Shown here piece by piece: positions 1 through 12,699 of a stretch of DNA of 64,000 bases. This DNA is from Dunaliella salina. Lineage: Eukaryota; Chlorophyta; Chlorophyceae; Chlamydomonadales; Dunaliellaceae. The notes under the pieces are model-generated. The model was not told the DNA's origin and did no database searches. It was given only the letters and a program-made list of their open reading frames with translations. The stretch covers positions 77,994 to 141,993 of the forward strand of contig MU069808.1 in NCBI GenBank assembly GCA_002284615.2, in the 5' to 3' direction. Position numbers and translations under genes: made by a program. Every line of letters begins with the position of its first letter. Position 1 is the stretch's first letter.

Positions 1-77
<77 letters not shown>
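1..77. repeat. (AC)n microsatellite at window edge
   Basis: Uninterrupted AC dinucleotides run from the first base to about position 77. The tract probably continues outside the window. Similar tracts recur at 1613, 8173, 13989 and 55395. Confidence 0.97.
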
Positions 78-79
<2 letters not shown>

Positions 80-100
80 CTTGCGTACACCCTCCTTCAG

Positions 101-220
101 AGGCGCGTGCTTACTTATGGAAATGACAGATGGGTATTCAATTGGAGTGAGCCCTTGGTGTTGAGGCTCCTGCAAGAAGATGGTCCTGGAGGAGCAGCCA
201 TCCTTGCCAACTTTCTCAAG
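101..220 (+). CDS. Unidentified candidate exon (40 codons, phase 0)
   Basis: A polypyrimidine stretch ending in CTTCAG precedes an open frame of exactly 40 codons, which closes at AAG before a GTGGGT donor. The translation has the composition of real protein (motifs such as FNWSEPLVLRLLQEDG) and no low-complexity character. No family was recognised. It could belong to a gene that starts left of the window, or to the same gene as the exon-like segment at 2422-2581. No start or stop codon is assigned. Confidence 0.4.
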
Positions 221-1612
221 GTGGGTTGGTAAGGTGATGCACCTCCGCAAGGCTGCCGACTATACACAATCATTTTTAACAACTAAACAACATTCTTGTT
301 ATCAACAAGGGCCTTCATAGGCAGCTTCAGCTTTGTGAACCTCTCCTGTCCTTTCCTTTCCGTCCTCATATTTCCTAGTTCATGCCCATGGAATGTCGAA
401 GCACATCAAGCAACAGCAGCATGCACCTGCATGATTTACAGGAGGGGTACACGTCTTGCTCCTCATGGCACCAGCAACTTCAATAAATTCATCCCTCTAC
501 TCTGAATGTTCAGGGTGCATTTGCTCTAAACAGAATGCCGACCCAGCTGCAAGCCTACTGTTGGCACATGAGATTGTTGAGTAAAGGCCCCTCCAGGCCA
601 AAAACTCCACAGTTGCTGACCTGACAGTATGCTCATGAAGTTCATGTTGGAAGCTGCTCCATGTGCGTGACCCTGCATGGTCGAAGCGTCAAGCACATTT
701 ACTCCGAATTGTGCTCGCTGCACCCATACCACACCAAAATGATTTGGCTGCCTGAATAAAAGTGCGCTTGGCCAGCATGTCAAATTTTAGACCAGGGTGG
801 ACTGACTGGCTCATGTCGAGGATACATCGGCTGGAGAAAGCGCCCAACAGCACAAACCACTGCCTCCCTCACTCTTGACAGGCATTACAGAGCTGCATGG
901 CAAGTGCACTTGAACTTTTGGCCTTGATCCCCATTTGCCGCATACCAGCTTTCTGTGCACTTGCTTTCCAGCTGGTTCACGGTTGAGCAAAGGCAAGATA
1001 GCTCTTACAGTGGTGTGCTTGCTGGTTTAGGGGGGCAAGAGCAGCATGAGCACTATAGCAGGCGTCGGCCTCAGGGGTCTGGCCTTTTTCTCAGCATGGC
1101 TGATGCAACTACAGCTTTTCTGAGGATTGTACAGCCCAGCACCTACGAATTAACCAGGCCAGCAGCATAGAGTACCTGTGCTCCTTGTTGTCTCACAGTA
1201 TACATGCAAAACGCAGGGAACTAAAGGAACTGATCGCCTATTGCTCCCCATAACGCTTGTGTGCTCCTGTAAGGCAGAGAAGCAGCTCCCTTTGACATCT
1301 CTTCAAGCCAATTTGTTTAAATGGGCACCTTTTTAAGGCAGAGGAGTAGCTCCCTTCAGCATAGAGCACCTGTGCTCCTTATGCTTGACAAAGGCAGATA
1401 AGTAGTTCCTTCCACTTGCAGGCAGTGGTTGCTGACCTGGTGCTCTCAACAGATGCCACAAGCAGCAGCTGGTGACAAGCTCCTCACCAGCTGTTCTCAC
1501 CAAGTCTCAGCAGCTGCTCTCATGATCAGCACACAGTAGCTCTCATAAGCAGCACACAGTAGCTGCCGAAAAGCTGCTCTGAACACCTGCAACACCAGCC
1601 GATCTGGTCAGG
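221..1612. other. No gene recognised
   Basis: I see no supported exon here. A short imperfect repeat built on 'aaggcagagaagcagctccctt' variants recurs three times between about 1270 and 1420, and 'cagcagct' motifs are frequent just before the next (CA)n tract. Confidence 0.5.
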
Positions 1613-1785
<173 letters not shown>

Positions 1786-2421
1786 TTGCGCATTTGCTGA
1801 AAGCATTGGGAAAGTTGACAATCTGGTGCACATAAAGGCTGAAATGCCCAGCCCAAGGGTTAGAACTGCCAGACAGCAGCATCATGGACACTTCAAGGCA
1901 GCCTCAAAAAATATTCTTTCATTAGTAGCCTGACTTTATTTTGGTTGCTGGCATGCCCAAGAATTGGTGCAGCCAGGCAGGGACAGCATGGACGAGTAAG
2001 GCAGCCTTCGGGATAAATATGCAAGTGCCAGATAAAGAAAGATGGAAATTGGTTTTTAGCCATTCTCTCTGCATCCAGGGTCACAACCCTGGCCGCCCTT
2101 CCTTTATTTTAAGTATTATATTTCGTACTGATTATAAGAGAATGAGGTGCAATCTGGGAAAATTTTCACGTATGCAATTTAAACAATTGGGCACCTTAGA
2201 TTTGCCAGGATACACTTGTACTACTTGTATGCTTCGTTAAGGTTGCATAGTATCCCTGTAAGGTCACAAGCAGTACTGTGACCTGACGCCTGACGGCATA
2301 AAGCATAATTTACCTTCCGTAACAAAATTTACGGTTTTTACTGTTAAAAATAAGATTATGGCTGTAAACGACAATTAAAATTGTTTGACGTCTGCCGATT
2401 GGGCATACCTGTTATTTACAG

Positions 2422-2581
2422 CAAAAAAACGTCAGAAGTTACAACTTTCACCATTTTCGATGCATTTCTGGCCCACTCTGACCAAGTTCAGCAGCTTGAT
2501 GCCTCCTTCAACTGGACTCCGGCGAGCCCACTCGGCCCATTCTTGCACAGACATGCTTTGCTGTGTTGGGATGACCTGAAG
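2422..2581 (+). CDS. Unidentified candidate exon
   Basis: An acceptor (TTATTTACAG at 2421) is followed by an open frame of 53 codons plus one leading base, ending AAG before a GTGAGC donor at 2582. The translation is protein-like (for example LDASFNWTPASPLGPFLHRH). No family was recognised. It may belong with the exon-like segment at 101-220, since both carry an FNW motif and both end Lys before the donor, but the link is speculative. Phase at the acceptor is 1 and at the donor 0. Confidence 0.35.
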
Positions 2582-3139
2582 GTGAGCGCAAAGCAGGTGC
2601 CACCCTGAGGGGTACGTGCTTGAGCTCGCCCTCGGGTAGCTTGAGCGCGAGGGAGGGCGCTCCCGCTTGCTTGAGTTTCTGACAATTCGCTTTTCACACC
2701 GTTACTGAACGATTGTACACCGTCAGAAATAGACCCATCGTGAGTGACGGTAATCTGACGTTGATGTCAGACTTGCACAATTAAAAACGGTGCCAATTCC
2801 ATTTTACGGCGTGAAGTCACGGCAATATTCACAAGCGCACAAGGTGCGAGCGGGGCCACGTGTGACACCTGCTGTGGCACTTATGAGGCTACAGAGGCTT
2901 TCCTTGATTATCAAAGTGTGGCCTTCCTCATCTGTTCAAGCGTCCGAGAAATGTATGAAGTTGCCGGTGACGGAGACGCAAATAGTTATCTTTAAAACCA
3001 ACCTCGCCTTCTCAGCTTTCTTGCTTTCCAGCGTGGCTTGTTGCAACTTCATTTTGTTACATGCTTTTTTGTGACATGGAGTGTGTCAAAGGCTTCCTAA
3101 TAATTTCAGACATTGATCAGGAGCCTCCAAGAAGCATGA

Positions 3140-3840
3140 CTTTTGGAACACAGGTGTCAATCCAATTAAGAATTATGTATTCGGAATCCTGGGATCAAGG
3201 GCTATCGATTGGTATATGTATGGGTCCGATCCGAGGAGGGGGGTTGGTGGTGGGTGTTCAGCAGCGGAAATAGGCTTTTTGACTTTCCGGGACACCCCCT
3301 CCAGAATTGTTCTGGGCCACTTCTACAGATTTCTAAAGACATCATTGGATTCCTGAGCTCGAGAACTGTCTATTGGCACCCTCTTTGGGTAAATTGAGTA
3401 TAAGGGGGGGTCAGTGTGCATGGCTGGGAGTCAGTGCCATGTGCGCAAGGGTGTGGGGGGCAGGGGGTGTAGAGGCAAACATGCGGCAAACCAGTTCAAA
3501 CTCCCAGGAATAGTGACCATGTATGATGTGATTATGCATGGTGAAGTCAGGAGGGCAGTTAGTGGACTTGCAAGCCAGTTGTGGGTGCCTGGAAGGGCAG
3601 GTATGCATGGGCGTCTGCTGCTTAGTTTTTGCCCCATAACTCTGCTGCAACTCACTTTTCCAGTATGGTGAGTATGCAGATGGATAGCCATTTCAAAAAG
3701 GAGCAGATTGATATCCTTTTTGTCCGCGTAGGGTTACTGCATGGGGGGTTTTGGGGTGGATGGGTGGGTCAGGGGGGTCCCGCCCAGTTTTTGGACGTGT
3801 GTTCCACTACTGTAATTTTCTTATGCTCCTGCATTGATCC
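3140..3840 (+). repeat. Dispersed repeat family A, copy 1
   Basis: This segment shares ordered blocks with 33,170-33,835 (reverse), 34,575-35,285 and 61,300-61,860. Shared blocks include a 'tattcggaatcctgg' stretch, 'gagtcagtgccatgtgcgca', 'ggcaaacatgc.gcaaac' and 'cttgcaag'. Weak open frames cross it but their translations are not conserved between copies. No terminal inverted repeats were seen, so its class is unknown. Confidence 0.7.
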
Positions 3841-4114
3841 ATAAATACGACACCCACATTTTTCTGCTCTCATGCATATGTTCATGTAACCACACACAAC
3901 CTCTTAGCGAGTACCATCCAAAACATAAATACCATTTCTCTAATGAAAGTTACACAGGAATACCTCCTTTGGTGCTTGATTGGACTTGAACTCCCGCCTA
4001 AGTCTATGATTTTATTGTTCAGAAACGTATTGTGCTTGATTGAGATAAAACATAGCCCAGGTCCATGACTTACTGCTACTGCTCAGAGCACCTTTGTGCC
4101 TGTACTGTTCGCAG

Positions 4115-4210
4115 GATGCAGGAAACAACCTGTGCAAAGCGAGCCAAAAAAAGCACGTGGGCATCGTGCGGCTCCTCTTGGATAAGGGCGTTGCACCAGA
4201 CACGGCAAAC
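4115..4210 (+). pseudogene. Decayed ankyrin exon (donor lost)
   Basis: After a GTTCGCAG acceptor the frame reads a degenerate ankyrin repeat ending in GIVRLLLDKGVAPDTAN. The expected TPL at its start has become NNL. Where sister exons have GAG followed by GTAAGTTCC, this one has TCTGAGTTCC, so no usable donor remains. Confidence 0.7.
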
Positions 4211-4901
4211 TCTGAGTTCCTACATTTTTCACAGATGTGTCCCACACCATCCATCTTTTTTATTCATTTGTTCTATTATCTTTCATTTGGAGCAGCTTGC
4301 ATGGATGCTTTAAATTTTTTTGAGGATCCCACGAGCGACTCCACACAGCACCATGGGCGTGTGCGTCAGTGTGAGCATTCGGTATGAAGACGCGTGTGCT
4401 TTTCATGGTAGATTGGAGGCATCATGTGCACGTGAGCAATATCCATACCACATTGCATGTCCATGAGGCAAATGCTTTTAAAATGTGCTTTGTGCGCATA
4501 TGCACCAGTATGTGCGTTGGGCTGTGTGTATGGCATCTAACGGAAGGACATACCTTTGAGTGAACTCACATCCTCTCACTCTGCTACCTTATGATAGATA
4601 CATGGTGAGCTTTTTCCTGATGCATGCTGTCATGTTGCTTTCTTGCAAATAACCTATGCCTGATGTGTATTACGTTTAACTGATCTGGCTAAGCTCACGT
4701 GAAAGGATTTGTGGATTGTTGTTAAGATGGGTGACGTCCACATGGACGTAATGTTTTTACGCAGCCACATGGTAAGCAGCACACATACACATGCATTCCG
4801 CAAGCACCTCCTTTGGCGCTTGATCGACACCAAACTCTTGCCTAACACCATGGCTATATTGTTCAGAAGCATGTATCTTTGTGCCTGCACTGCCCTGCAA
4901 G

Positions 4902-5000
4902 TATGGAGAGAAACCCCTGTGCATAGCATGCCACGAAGGGCATAAGGAGGTTGTACAGGTCCTCTTGGACGCTGGTGCGGCAGTGGACAAAGCAGACGAG
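4902..5000 (+). CDS. Ankyrin exon with a GC donor
   Basis: Exactly 99 nt, phase 0 at both ends, encoding one ankyrin repeat (KPLCIACHEGHKEVVQVLL...). The acceptor is CCCTGCAAG. The donor is GAG followed by GCAAGT, a GC-type 5' splice site where sister exons have GT. GC donors with this context are a known minor class, so splicing may still occur. Confidence 0.8.
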
Positions 5001-5077
5001 GCAAGTTTCTTGCACAATATTTTTCACAATGATGCTACGCACGATGGACGGCTCAGCGTGAGCTACGCATCCTTGAC

Positions 5078-5335
5078 ACTTTGTGTGCCTGTGACAGCTG
5101 TCCAGGTGAATATTTAAGTGAACACTTTGAGCACTTTGTGTGCCTGTGACAGCTGTTCAGGTGAATATTTAAGTGAACACTTTGAGCACTTTGTGTGCCT
5201 GTGACAGCAGTCCAGGTGAATATTTAAGTGAACACTTTGAGCACTTTGTATGCCTGTGACAGCTGTCCAGGTGAATATTTACGTGACCACTTTGAGCACT
5301 TTGTGTGCCTGTGACAGCTGTCCAGGTGAATATTT
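5078..5335. repeat. 55-bp tandem repeat, about 4.7 copies
   Basis: The unit begins at 'cactttgtgtgcctgtgaca' and runs through 'caggtgaatatttaagtgaa'. Copies start near 5078, 5133, 5188, 5243 and 5298 and differ by a few bases. It lies in the ankyrin intron just after the 4902-5000 exon. I found no exon-edge copy in this unit. Confidence 0.95.
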
Positions 5336-8172
5336 AAATACTGAGTGCTTTCCTGCAAGAGTAGCATGGGAACACATGTGATATGTCAAATTGGCTGGAG
5401 GATTTTGAGCACGCACGGGTCTTTGCATGCGTCAGCATGATCAAAGGATGCGTTTATTGCATTGCAGGAGGCACGCGCATGTCTCTTCCGAATAAGTGCT
5501 ACGCCCATCAACCATCTCCCATTGTTTTGATCTTCTGGCGCATTCATTGTCAAGTGCTGCAATACGTTGGAAGAAGTGCTTCATGGGTGCAAGCACCTTG
5601 CATCAATTGCCCATTTCCTAGGCCACTTTGGGCAAAAACAGTAGGAAACTCCTGCTGCGGCAAATTCTCAGTTTATGGACTTGCTCTCTCGCATGTTACC
5701 TTGCTTAACCTGTATTGATTGACAAGGTCTGCCTGCGTTTCCATGGAGAGATGTGTAGATGTGTAGACTGGTGTAGGGATCGTGGCATCAGTAACGTGCA
5801 TCATGCTTTTGTGTGCATGAGAGCACATTCAATCAATACCATACAAAAACCCGTATTTCAATGCGCGGGACATCATTTTTTGACATCAACAATGTGCATC
5901 ACGCTTGCTGCGCCCACAACTCGCTCAATGCATCAGTACTTCCTTACAAGACCTGATGTCAGTCATCCAACATTCAAGTGTGCTCTTCTGGCTTCTTGGA
6001 TCCTCATCACACTCGTTTCATCGAGAGTCCAGGAGCCTCTCTGTGGAATGGACCTTCCATTCTTTGAAATGGCCTCAGAAGAGCCAGAGAGTGTCTAATT
6101 TTTTCGAATCTTTGCAGCATGAAACATGTGGCAGTGAGGAAACCCACTCATTGGCTTTTGATAGTCGAAGGTTCAGAAATTTGAGATGGTAGTGAGGGGG
6201 CCCCCTGCTGCTGAAATGCTTCAGCTGAGAATGATTGCTATTTGTCCAACCAGCAATTTCCAAGCCAAATGCTTCCAGCAGCTCTCCACAAAGGGGCAGC
6301 TTTCACTGCCAGCACTGGCTTGTATGTAAGGGGGCGGGTGGAGGCTATTACAGTGCAAGGCACACAGGTAGGGATGTGTGAAGTGGGTTGAGAAGTTGGC
6401 AAAAGAGGGTTCAAAAAGGGCTGAAGAGGCCCCAAAGAGGCTCTTGAGTCTCTTTTGCCACATGCTCAACCCTCTTTACCCAACCCTACACATATTGCAA
6501 AAAGGTGCATACTGCAGCAAGGTGGCTGAAGCACTTACCTCATGCCTATGTTGGGGCTTGTTTGCAGGACAAGACACATATTGGCAAATACATTTCAAGC
6601 CAGCCATAGGCCCCCCCGACCTTTAAGTACTCCAGCGAGGTACAAGGAGTTACAGTGCTGCTGGATGCAAAGGCTGTGTGCTACAAACACCTTAAAACAC
6701 TTCCTGCATACACGCCCCCACACAGGCATGAGGTGAGGGGGGGCCTGTGTCCACTTAGTGTGGGTGTGGGGGTCTTGTCCTACTGAAAGCTGAGCAGAGG
6801 CTGGTTGTCAGTGATGGAAAAAGGCATGCATCAATCACTGCTTCAATAAAGGACATGTCCAAGTCCTATTTCTCCCAAAGGAGGTGCCGCCGTCCAGCTG
6901 CAGGGAAAAATGCAAGCCAACAAGCATGGATTCCATTCTCGGCACTTCTGACCACAAGCTCTCATGCACCAAAACTGCATTGCAAATATGTTCATCCCTG
7001 GGGCCCATCTGTACCTGGGAAGCCCTGCTTCCCCCATCCTTCTCACTGTTCGCCGACTTTCCTGCACTGCTGCTGTTGCTAGCCTTGCTCACCTGCCTTC
7101 TCACATACTGCTCCCAAACCCAGGCATTCTTCTTGCCTTTGGTCTAATTCTGGGGAGGCAAGCCTACTTTGGAGACCTGTTGGGGGGGTGCCATCAAGCT
7201 TTTGGAGGCAGGCATGCTCGACCCCCCAAAGCAAGCCCCAAAGCAAGCCGTGCTTCCTTCCTGGCCTTGCCATTCGGCAATCCGCACTGTGAATTGATAT
7301 AAATTTTAAGGTCACATAAGTACAGATATTTGCATGCGAACACCAAGATGGCGGTATGCAAGCGACGTGAGGCTTTGCAGAGCCTGATGGCGGAATTGAA
7401 TGCTTGATTTGCTAGATGGCTCCAGCACATCATAAAGCTTCAGAAAACTTCAGTGATTTTGCGCCTACGAAGGTCACGCGCTTCAGCACCAGGCTTGTGC
7501 TCAAACAGCGCATGTAAGGATTCTGACCGTCTTAATGGTGCACGAAAACGTGTCTGGTTTGTTTGGATGCCGTCTACTCTACCCTCCGTTACAAGTGCAA
7601 CATTTTTCAATTTGGCCTTGACAATGACGTGGCACAAGTTGGAGAAACATGCTCGCCTGTGCTTATTTCAGCAGTTGCTGGAAGGTCGCGGACCTTGTTT
7701 TCATCCAGACCACTGGAGATCAATGATGTGCTGCGAAAATGCATGCTGCACACCAGCGCTTTGATTACGGGCGACACACCGCATTTCAAGCAATTGCATC
7801 GCAAATGGTGGCGACAAGGGTTGCCCTGGAGAGCACCCCAGGAGTACCCTTTGTCGCCACTGGGCGACATGAAAATTTAAAGCAACTACCCTTTTGTCGC
7901 ACTTCTATGTTTGCCTTGTCCTTTTTACCTTTTACCTTTTATCTGTAATCTCATAATTCAATTTGCGCAAAGGGGTCATGGTGAGAAAGATAAGCAAAAA
8001 GAGAAAGCAAGTCTCCTCGAAGCAGAGGCTTGCCTGGGGCACCTGCACCCTCCTGGACCCCCCCAGGAACAGGTTTCTACAACAGAGGAACAAGAAGCAG
8101 CAGGTGCACAGCAGCAACAGGAACAGCTGCGCTGCAGCAGCATGCTGCATCACCATTACCACCTCCATCACC
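5336..8172. other. Long intron-like stretch without a recognised gene
   Basis: It lies between ankyrin exons. Several open frames of about 60-130 codons exist on both strands, but none shows a recognisable family or consistent splice structure. Small local duplications are visible (for example 'cccaaagcaagcc' near 7230). Confidence 0.5.
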
Positions 8173-8370
<198 letters not shown>

Positions 8371-8999
8371 CGCGCGCGGATGTAGGCATGAGACACACGC
8401 GCAATATTAATTATAACGGATGTCAGCATTGAATGTGACAGCAGTGATAGACATGCGACTGCTCTGAAGTTGAAAATCTGAAAGGGGGGCTTAGCAGAAG
8501 CAACAAGCGATCAGGTTGTGAAATTCATTTCACCGAACATTTGAAGAGCTTTTTGAGGGGGCTCTTAGGTTTTAGTGCAAATTCATGGGGTTTATGTCTG
8601 TGGGTGGGTTGCGAAGCCAAAATTTTGGCAAAAAAATTCTTGGGCTGTGCTGCACGTTATTTTGTTACGAGCACCCTTGCCAAGGGCCATGGTAGCCAAA
8701 ATGCTACTAACCCCAAACCCTTAATCGAAGCACTGCTGCACCCACCCTGACGCTTGCATCGCACTCGAAGCCTGTCTTGCGATGTCCCCACAGAAACTCT
8801 TTACATAATCACACAGGTGGGCGACGAAGGCCCCAGAAAGGGGTCCTTTTGAAATGTTCACAGTGCATGGTGGCCATACTTGGCACTTTTTGTGCTTAGC
8901 ATCAAATGGTGGCCCTGTTCCCTGCTCGTGAGCCTTCCATAGCTCCTGATTTTGAAAAGTGCTACTCAGGGCCACTTCTGCTATTTGCCAAAATGTGAA

Positions 9000-9475
9000 C
9001 CCTATTTTTTGAGTAGGCACCCACCATGTCTGACCAGCCAGAGCACCAAATTGAGTGATATTTAGTGATTTGGAATTCTTGTAATAAAGGATGCCAAAAA
9101 ACTGGGAGTGAAAAGAGCCAGCGTTTGGTCAGATACTGAATTTCAGATATTTCCCTTGGAAAAAATCCAGCACTAGGGGTGCCAAAAAGGTCAATTTTTG
9201 ACCTCCTTCATTCCCACTTTTGGACATGCAGGATGTTAGCATATCATATAAGAGTTATGAAGAAAATGTTTTGGGGATGAAAAATGGTCCCAGGGTGGAG
9301 CTGTGGGCCATTTTAGGGTAATCTGGGGCCAGGAGAGTGATCTGGGGTCCTCCGATTTTCTTCATTTTTGGTGAACATAGTTTTTATTGGTATTATAATG
9401 ATTGGCATGGTCAGATTTGGAAAATAATGGTGGGAAAGAACATTTTCAGCGATTTGGGCCCGTTGCCCACCTCTG
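9000..9475 (+). repeat. Dispersed repeat family B, copy 1
   Basis: Shares ordered blocks with 28,545-29,030 (same strand) and 29,785-30,205 (opposite strand): 'gtgaaccctattttt', 'ccagcactaggggtgccaaa', 'aggtcaatttttgacctcc', 'tctggggtcctccgattttc' and 'agcgatttggg'. No coding potential or terminal inverted repeat was recognised. Confidence 0.8.
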
Positions 9476-9575
9476 ACATAATCACCTCCTTTGGAGCTAA
9501 CTTGAAATGAAAGCTACGATAGCATTCCAAAAGCATGGTGCTGAGCTTGTACCCATTGGCCTGCTGTAATTGCAG

Positions 9576-9674
9576 GGAGGGCAAACGCCTCTACTGATTG
9601 CATCATTATGGGGGCACAAGGACATTGCAGCAATGCTCTTGGACGCGGGCGCGGATGTGGACAAGCCGATCAAT
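9576..9674 (+). CDS. Ankyrin exon
   Basis: Exactly 99 nt and phase 0. The acceptor is TAATTGCAG and the donor GTGTGT. The translation is a textbook ankyrin repeat (GGQTPLLIASLWGHKDIAAM followed by LLDAGADVDKPIN). It is one of the best-preserved exons of the locus. Confidence 0.85.
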
Positions 9675-10207
9675 GTGTGTATGTGCCAGCCCCGATGCTG
9701 CATGCAATCCTTTACCAGACTTGCCCACAGCTGAGGTTTAGCGAACCAAGGGGATACCTACTGGAGGGAAGTATTTACCTACTTGCGCTCTTTGGCTCCT
9801 TGCACTCCGCTATGTCAGAATATTAGTTTGTAGAAGGGTATCTAATTATACTAGCAGGTGGCAGACAAAAAAACAGTTTTTTTTGACGAGTAGTCTGTGA
9901 TCCTGACTAATTAAGGATTCAGGATCAGGCCAATACCGCGCATGAATGATGGAATGACTGTCTTGCTGCCTCCAACCTGGATTCTGTGAGATTGAATTGC
10001 CCGTGCAGATGCGGGAAAGGTGTTGGAGGGATGATAAGACCCTGCAGCACCTTGATAGCCCTGATGCTGCATGCAATGCTACACCTGGTTGTGGAATGTC
10101 CAGATGCTTGTGTACTTAGCATGTGGGCATATTGCTCTGTTCTCCAAGCAAATGGTCTTGAGTTGCATGTGAAAACAAACTTGAAGTGCATGTGTGAGCG
10201 GACTGCA

Positions 10208-10279
10208 TATCCTTCAGGACATATGTTAAAATTTGAACGATACAGAGAAGATTAGCATGGCCCCTGCGCAAGGATGACA
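10208..10279 (+). ncRNA. U6 snRNA-like sequence, 3' end missing
   Basis: The 5' stem-loop region, the ACAGAGA box, the AGATTAGCATGG block and the CCCCTGCGCAAGGATGACA block match conserved U6 snRNA in order and spacing. After GATGACA the expected 3' domain and the oligo-T Pol III terminator are absent and unrelated sequence follows; an inverted-repeat element starts 30 bp later. U6 is the catalytic spliceosomal RNA. This copy is probably a truncated pseudogene. A diverged functional gene is less likely without a terminator. Confidence 0.8.
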
Positions 10280-10308
10280 TACAGCAATCCTTAAGATGCA
10301 TATGCAGC

Positions 10309-10409
10309 GTTGGCCAATTCCGAATAAATATGCCGTGTGCATGCACATATAGTTCTTTGGCAGAAAAACACAATATATATGGCGTATATGTATGGAATTG
10401 ACCGACCCT
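10309..10409. mobile_element. Short inverted-repeat element (TTGGCCAATTCC family), copy 1
   Basis: The left end GTTGGCCAATTCC and the right end GGAATTGACCGACCC are imperfect inverted repeats, with further symmetry inside (ATATGCC versus GGCGTAT). A similar element of similar size lies at 17,793-17,890. The size and structure suggest a MITE. Confidence 0.65.
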
Positions 10410-10559
10410 GTTCATATGAGAGCAGACTCACGGTGCACGTGAGCAAATGTGAGGGAAGGTGGGTGGCTCTCGTCTAGGTGTCTTACCTTTGCATGAGTCA
10501 GTATGCACGTTGGGTTCTTTGTTTGGCATTGTTGAGAGAGCATGTTTACATGCATTTAG

Positions 10560-10925
10560 TGCTGTGGCATTGTGGGGTGGTACCTCATGGGTGCACGTGG
10601 AATGACCGGTGCATGTTGGTGCAAATGTGTGAAAAACGGTGCCTCGTCGGTGCGCGTGGAATGGTGGGTGCATATGATGGCGCAAATGTGTGAATGACGG
10701 TGCCTCATGGGTGCACGTGGAATGGTGGGTGCATGTTGGCGCAAATGTGTGAATGATGGTGCCTCATGGGTGCGCGTGAAATGATGGTGCCTCATGGGTG
10801 CGCGTGAAATGATGGTGCCTCATGGGTGCGCGTGAAATGACGGTGCAAGTTGGTGCAAATGGGTGAATGACGGTGCCTCATGGGTGCGCGTGGCGCATGT
10901 TAGCATGAAGGTGTGAATGATGGTT
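10560..10925. repeat. Minisatellite with GTGCCTCATGGGTGC units
   Basis: Units of about 59 bp ('gcctcatgggtgcacgtgga' plus 'gcaaatgtgtgaatgacgg') repeat about six times, with a shorter 28-bp subrepeat between about 10,760 and 10,850. It lies in the intron before the 12,700 ankyrin exon. Confidence 0.9.
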
Positions 10926-11975
10926 AGGGTTGGGTAGCCACCACGAGGCTCGGCGAGCCTTTTTGGCGTATGGGCCTCACCCTCGGTGGGAACGAGGGTC
11001 ATCAAAAATGGTGCATAACTGCTGAAAAATACCCAGGAAATCTGCAAAAATTCTAGAAAATCAAATTATACATTTACAATGTCCGGGGAAGTGTTTTGGG
11101 ATGATACTGGGCAGTGCCACAGGAGGAGACGCAGGTGGGAGAGCTGCGTTTGCAGCAGCACCAGGGAACCTACATGCATGCAGATGCTGTATTTGAGGCA
11201 ACCAAGAAAAGCTGAAGGAGAAGGGGAAGGCATGGTGGTGGCATGGTGGTGCAAGCATTTCTGTGATACTTGTGGCCATCTTCACAACTCACGTGCTGGG
11301 CAAGCTGCAATGCAAGCTCTGTAAGCAGCTGCTCAGTCCATCCAACCCTCCTGATGTAAGCAACCTGAAGCAAGGGGACTGCTTGGCTTTGGAGCGTGCA
11401 AGGAAGCTCATCTCATGTGCACTGCAACAGCAAGCAGTTCACTAAGGTTGACCTGGAAGCCAGCTTGCAGGTGCTCGATGATGAACAAATAGAAGTGAGT
11501 GGCAGGTGCTGCAGTGACGAAATGGGGGTGGGAGGGGGGCGTGGAGACGACGTTTGAGTTGCTGCAACTCTTTCTGGCCTGCTCAACAGCCGTTCCAGTT
11601 ATATTTGTTCATTAAAACATTTTTAAAAGTTGCCTTTAAAGTTTTGGATCGAATGGAGCCTCCTGTGAGAAGCAGTTTTTTAACGATAACCTCCCAGCGA
11701 GGCCCAACCCAAATAGGGCGAGCCTTGACGAGGCTCGGCGAGCCTATTTGAGATATAAAATAGGGGACACCCTATATACCCATGGCTAATGATGGTGTAT
11801 GATGGGCGCATGCTGAATGGTTGCGCATGTTGGCTCAGATAGGTGAATGATGGCGCATAAAGGGTGCACGCAGAATAATGGTGCACAAACCTTCTTCAGC
11901 CAGTCATTTAAATTGAACTTTCTCCCCGCTCCATTATCTCTAGATGTAAGCATTTTATCCTGTGTGTGTAGACCC

Positions 11976-12699
11976 TGATGGGCGAAACCATGCCCCTGTA
12001 CAGAGCATGTCAGGGTATCTTTGTCCATGAAAATATAGTAGCGCGCGTCTCTCTGCTTGCAGTCCCTGATGGGCAAAACCATGCCCCTGTACAGAGCATG
12101 CAAGGGTATCTATGTCCATGAAAATATGATAGCGTGCGTCTCTCTGCTTGCAGTCCCTGATGGGCGGAACCATGCCTCTGTACAGAGCATGTCAGGGTAT
12201 CTACGTCCATGAAAATATGATAGCGTGCGTCTTTCCGCTTGCAATCCCTGATGTGTGGAACCATGCCCCTGTACAGAGCATGTCAGGGTATTTATGTCCA
12301 AGAAAATATAGTAGCGTGCGTTTTTCCGCTTGCAGCCCCTGATGGGCGGAACCATGTCCCTGTGCAGAGCATGTTAGGGTATCTATATCCATGAAAATAT
12401 AGTAGCGTGCGTCCCTCCGCTTGCAGCCCCTGATAGGCGGAACCAAGCCCCTGTAAAGAGCATGTCAAGATTTCTATGTTTGTGAAAACATAGCAGCGTG
12501 CGTCTCTCCGCTTGCAGCCCCTGATGGGCTGAACCATGCCCCTGTGCAGAGCACGTCAGGGCATCTATGTCCATGAAAATATAGTAGCGTGCGTCTCTCC
12601 GCTTGCAGCCCCTAATGGGCGGAACCATGTCCCTGTAAAGAGCATTTCAGGATTTCTATGTTTATGAAAATATAGTAGCGTGTGTGTCTTTGCTTGTAG
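11976..12699 (+). repeat. 91-bp tandem array made from a splice acceptor and exon start
   Basis: Eight units of 91 bp start near 11979, 12070, 12161, 12252, 12343, 12434, 12525 and 12616. Each contains a polypyrimidine/CAG acceptor (CCGCTTGCAG or close), then about 45 bases matching the start of the real exon at 12700 (GGAACCATGCCCCTGTACAG, AGCATG), then a shared intron-like filler. The ninth, full-length copy is the true ankyrin exon. As 91 is not a multiple of three, the array is not an in-frame coding expansion. Confidence 0.95.

Noticed and set aside
11976..12628. Overlapping minus-strand frames of about 81 codons (GCKRRDARYYIFMDIDTL type)
   Set aside because: Antisense shadows of the 91-bp repeat, repeating every 91 bp.
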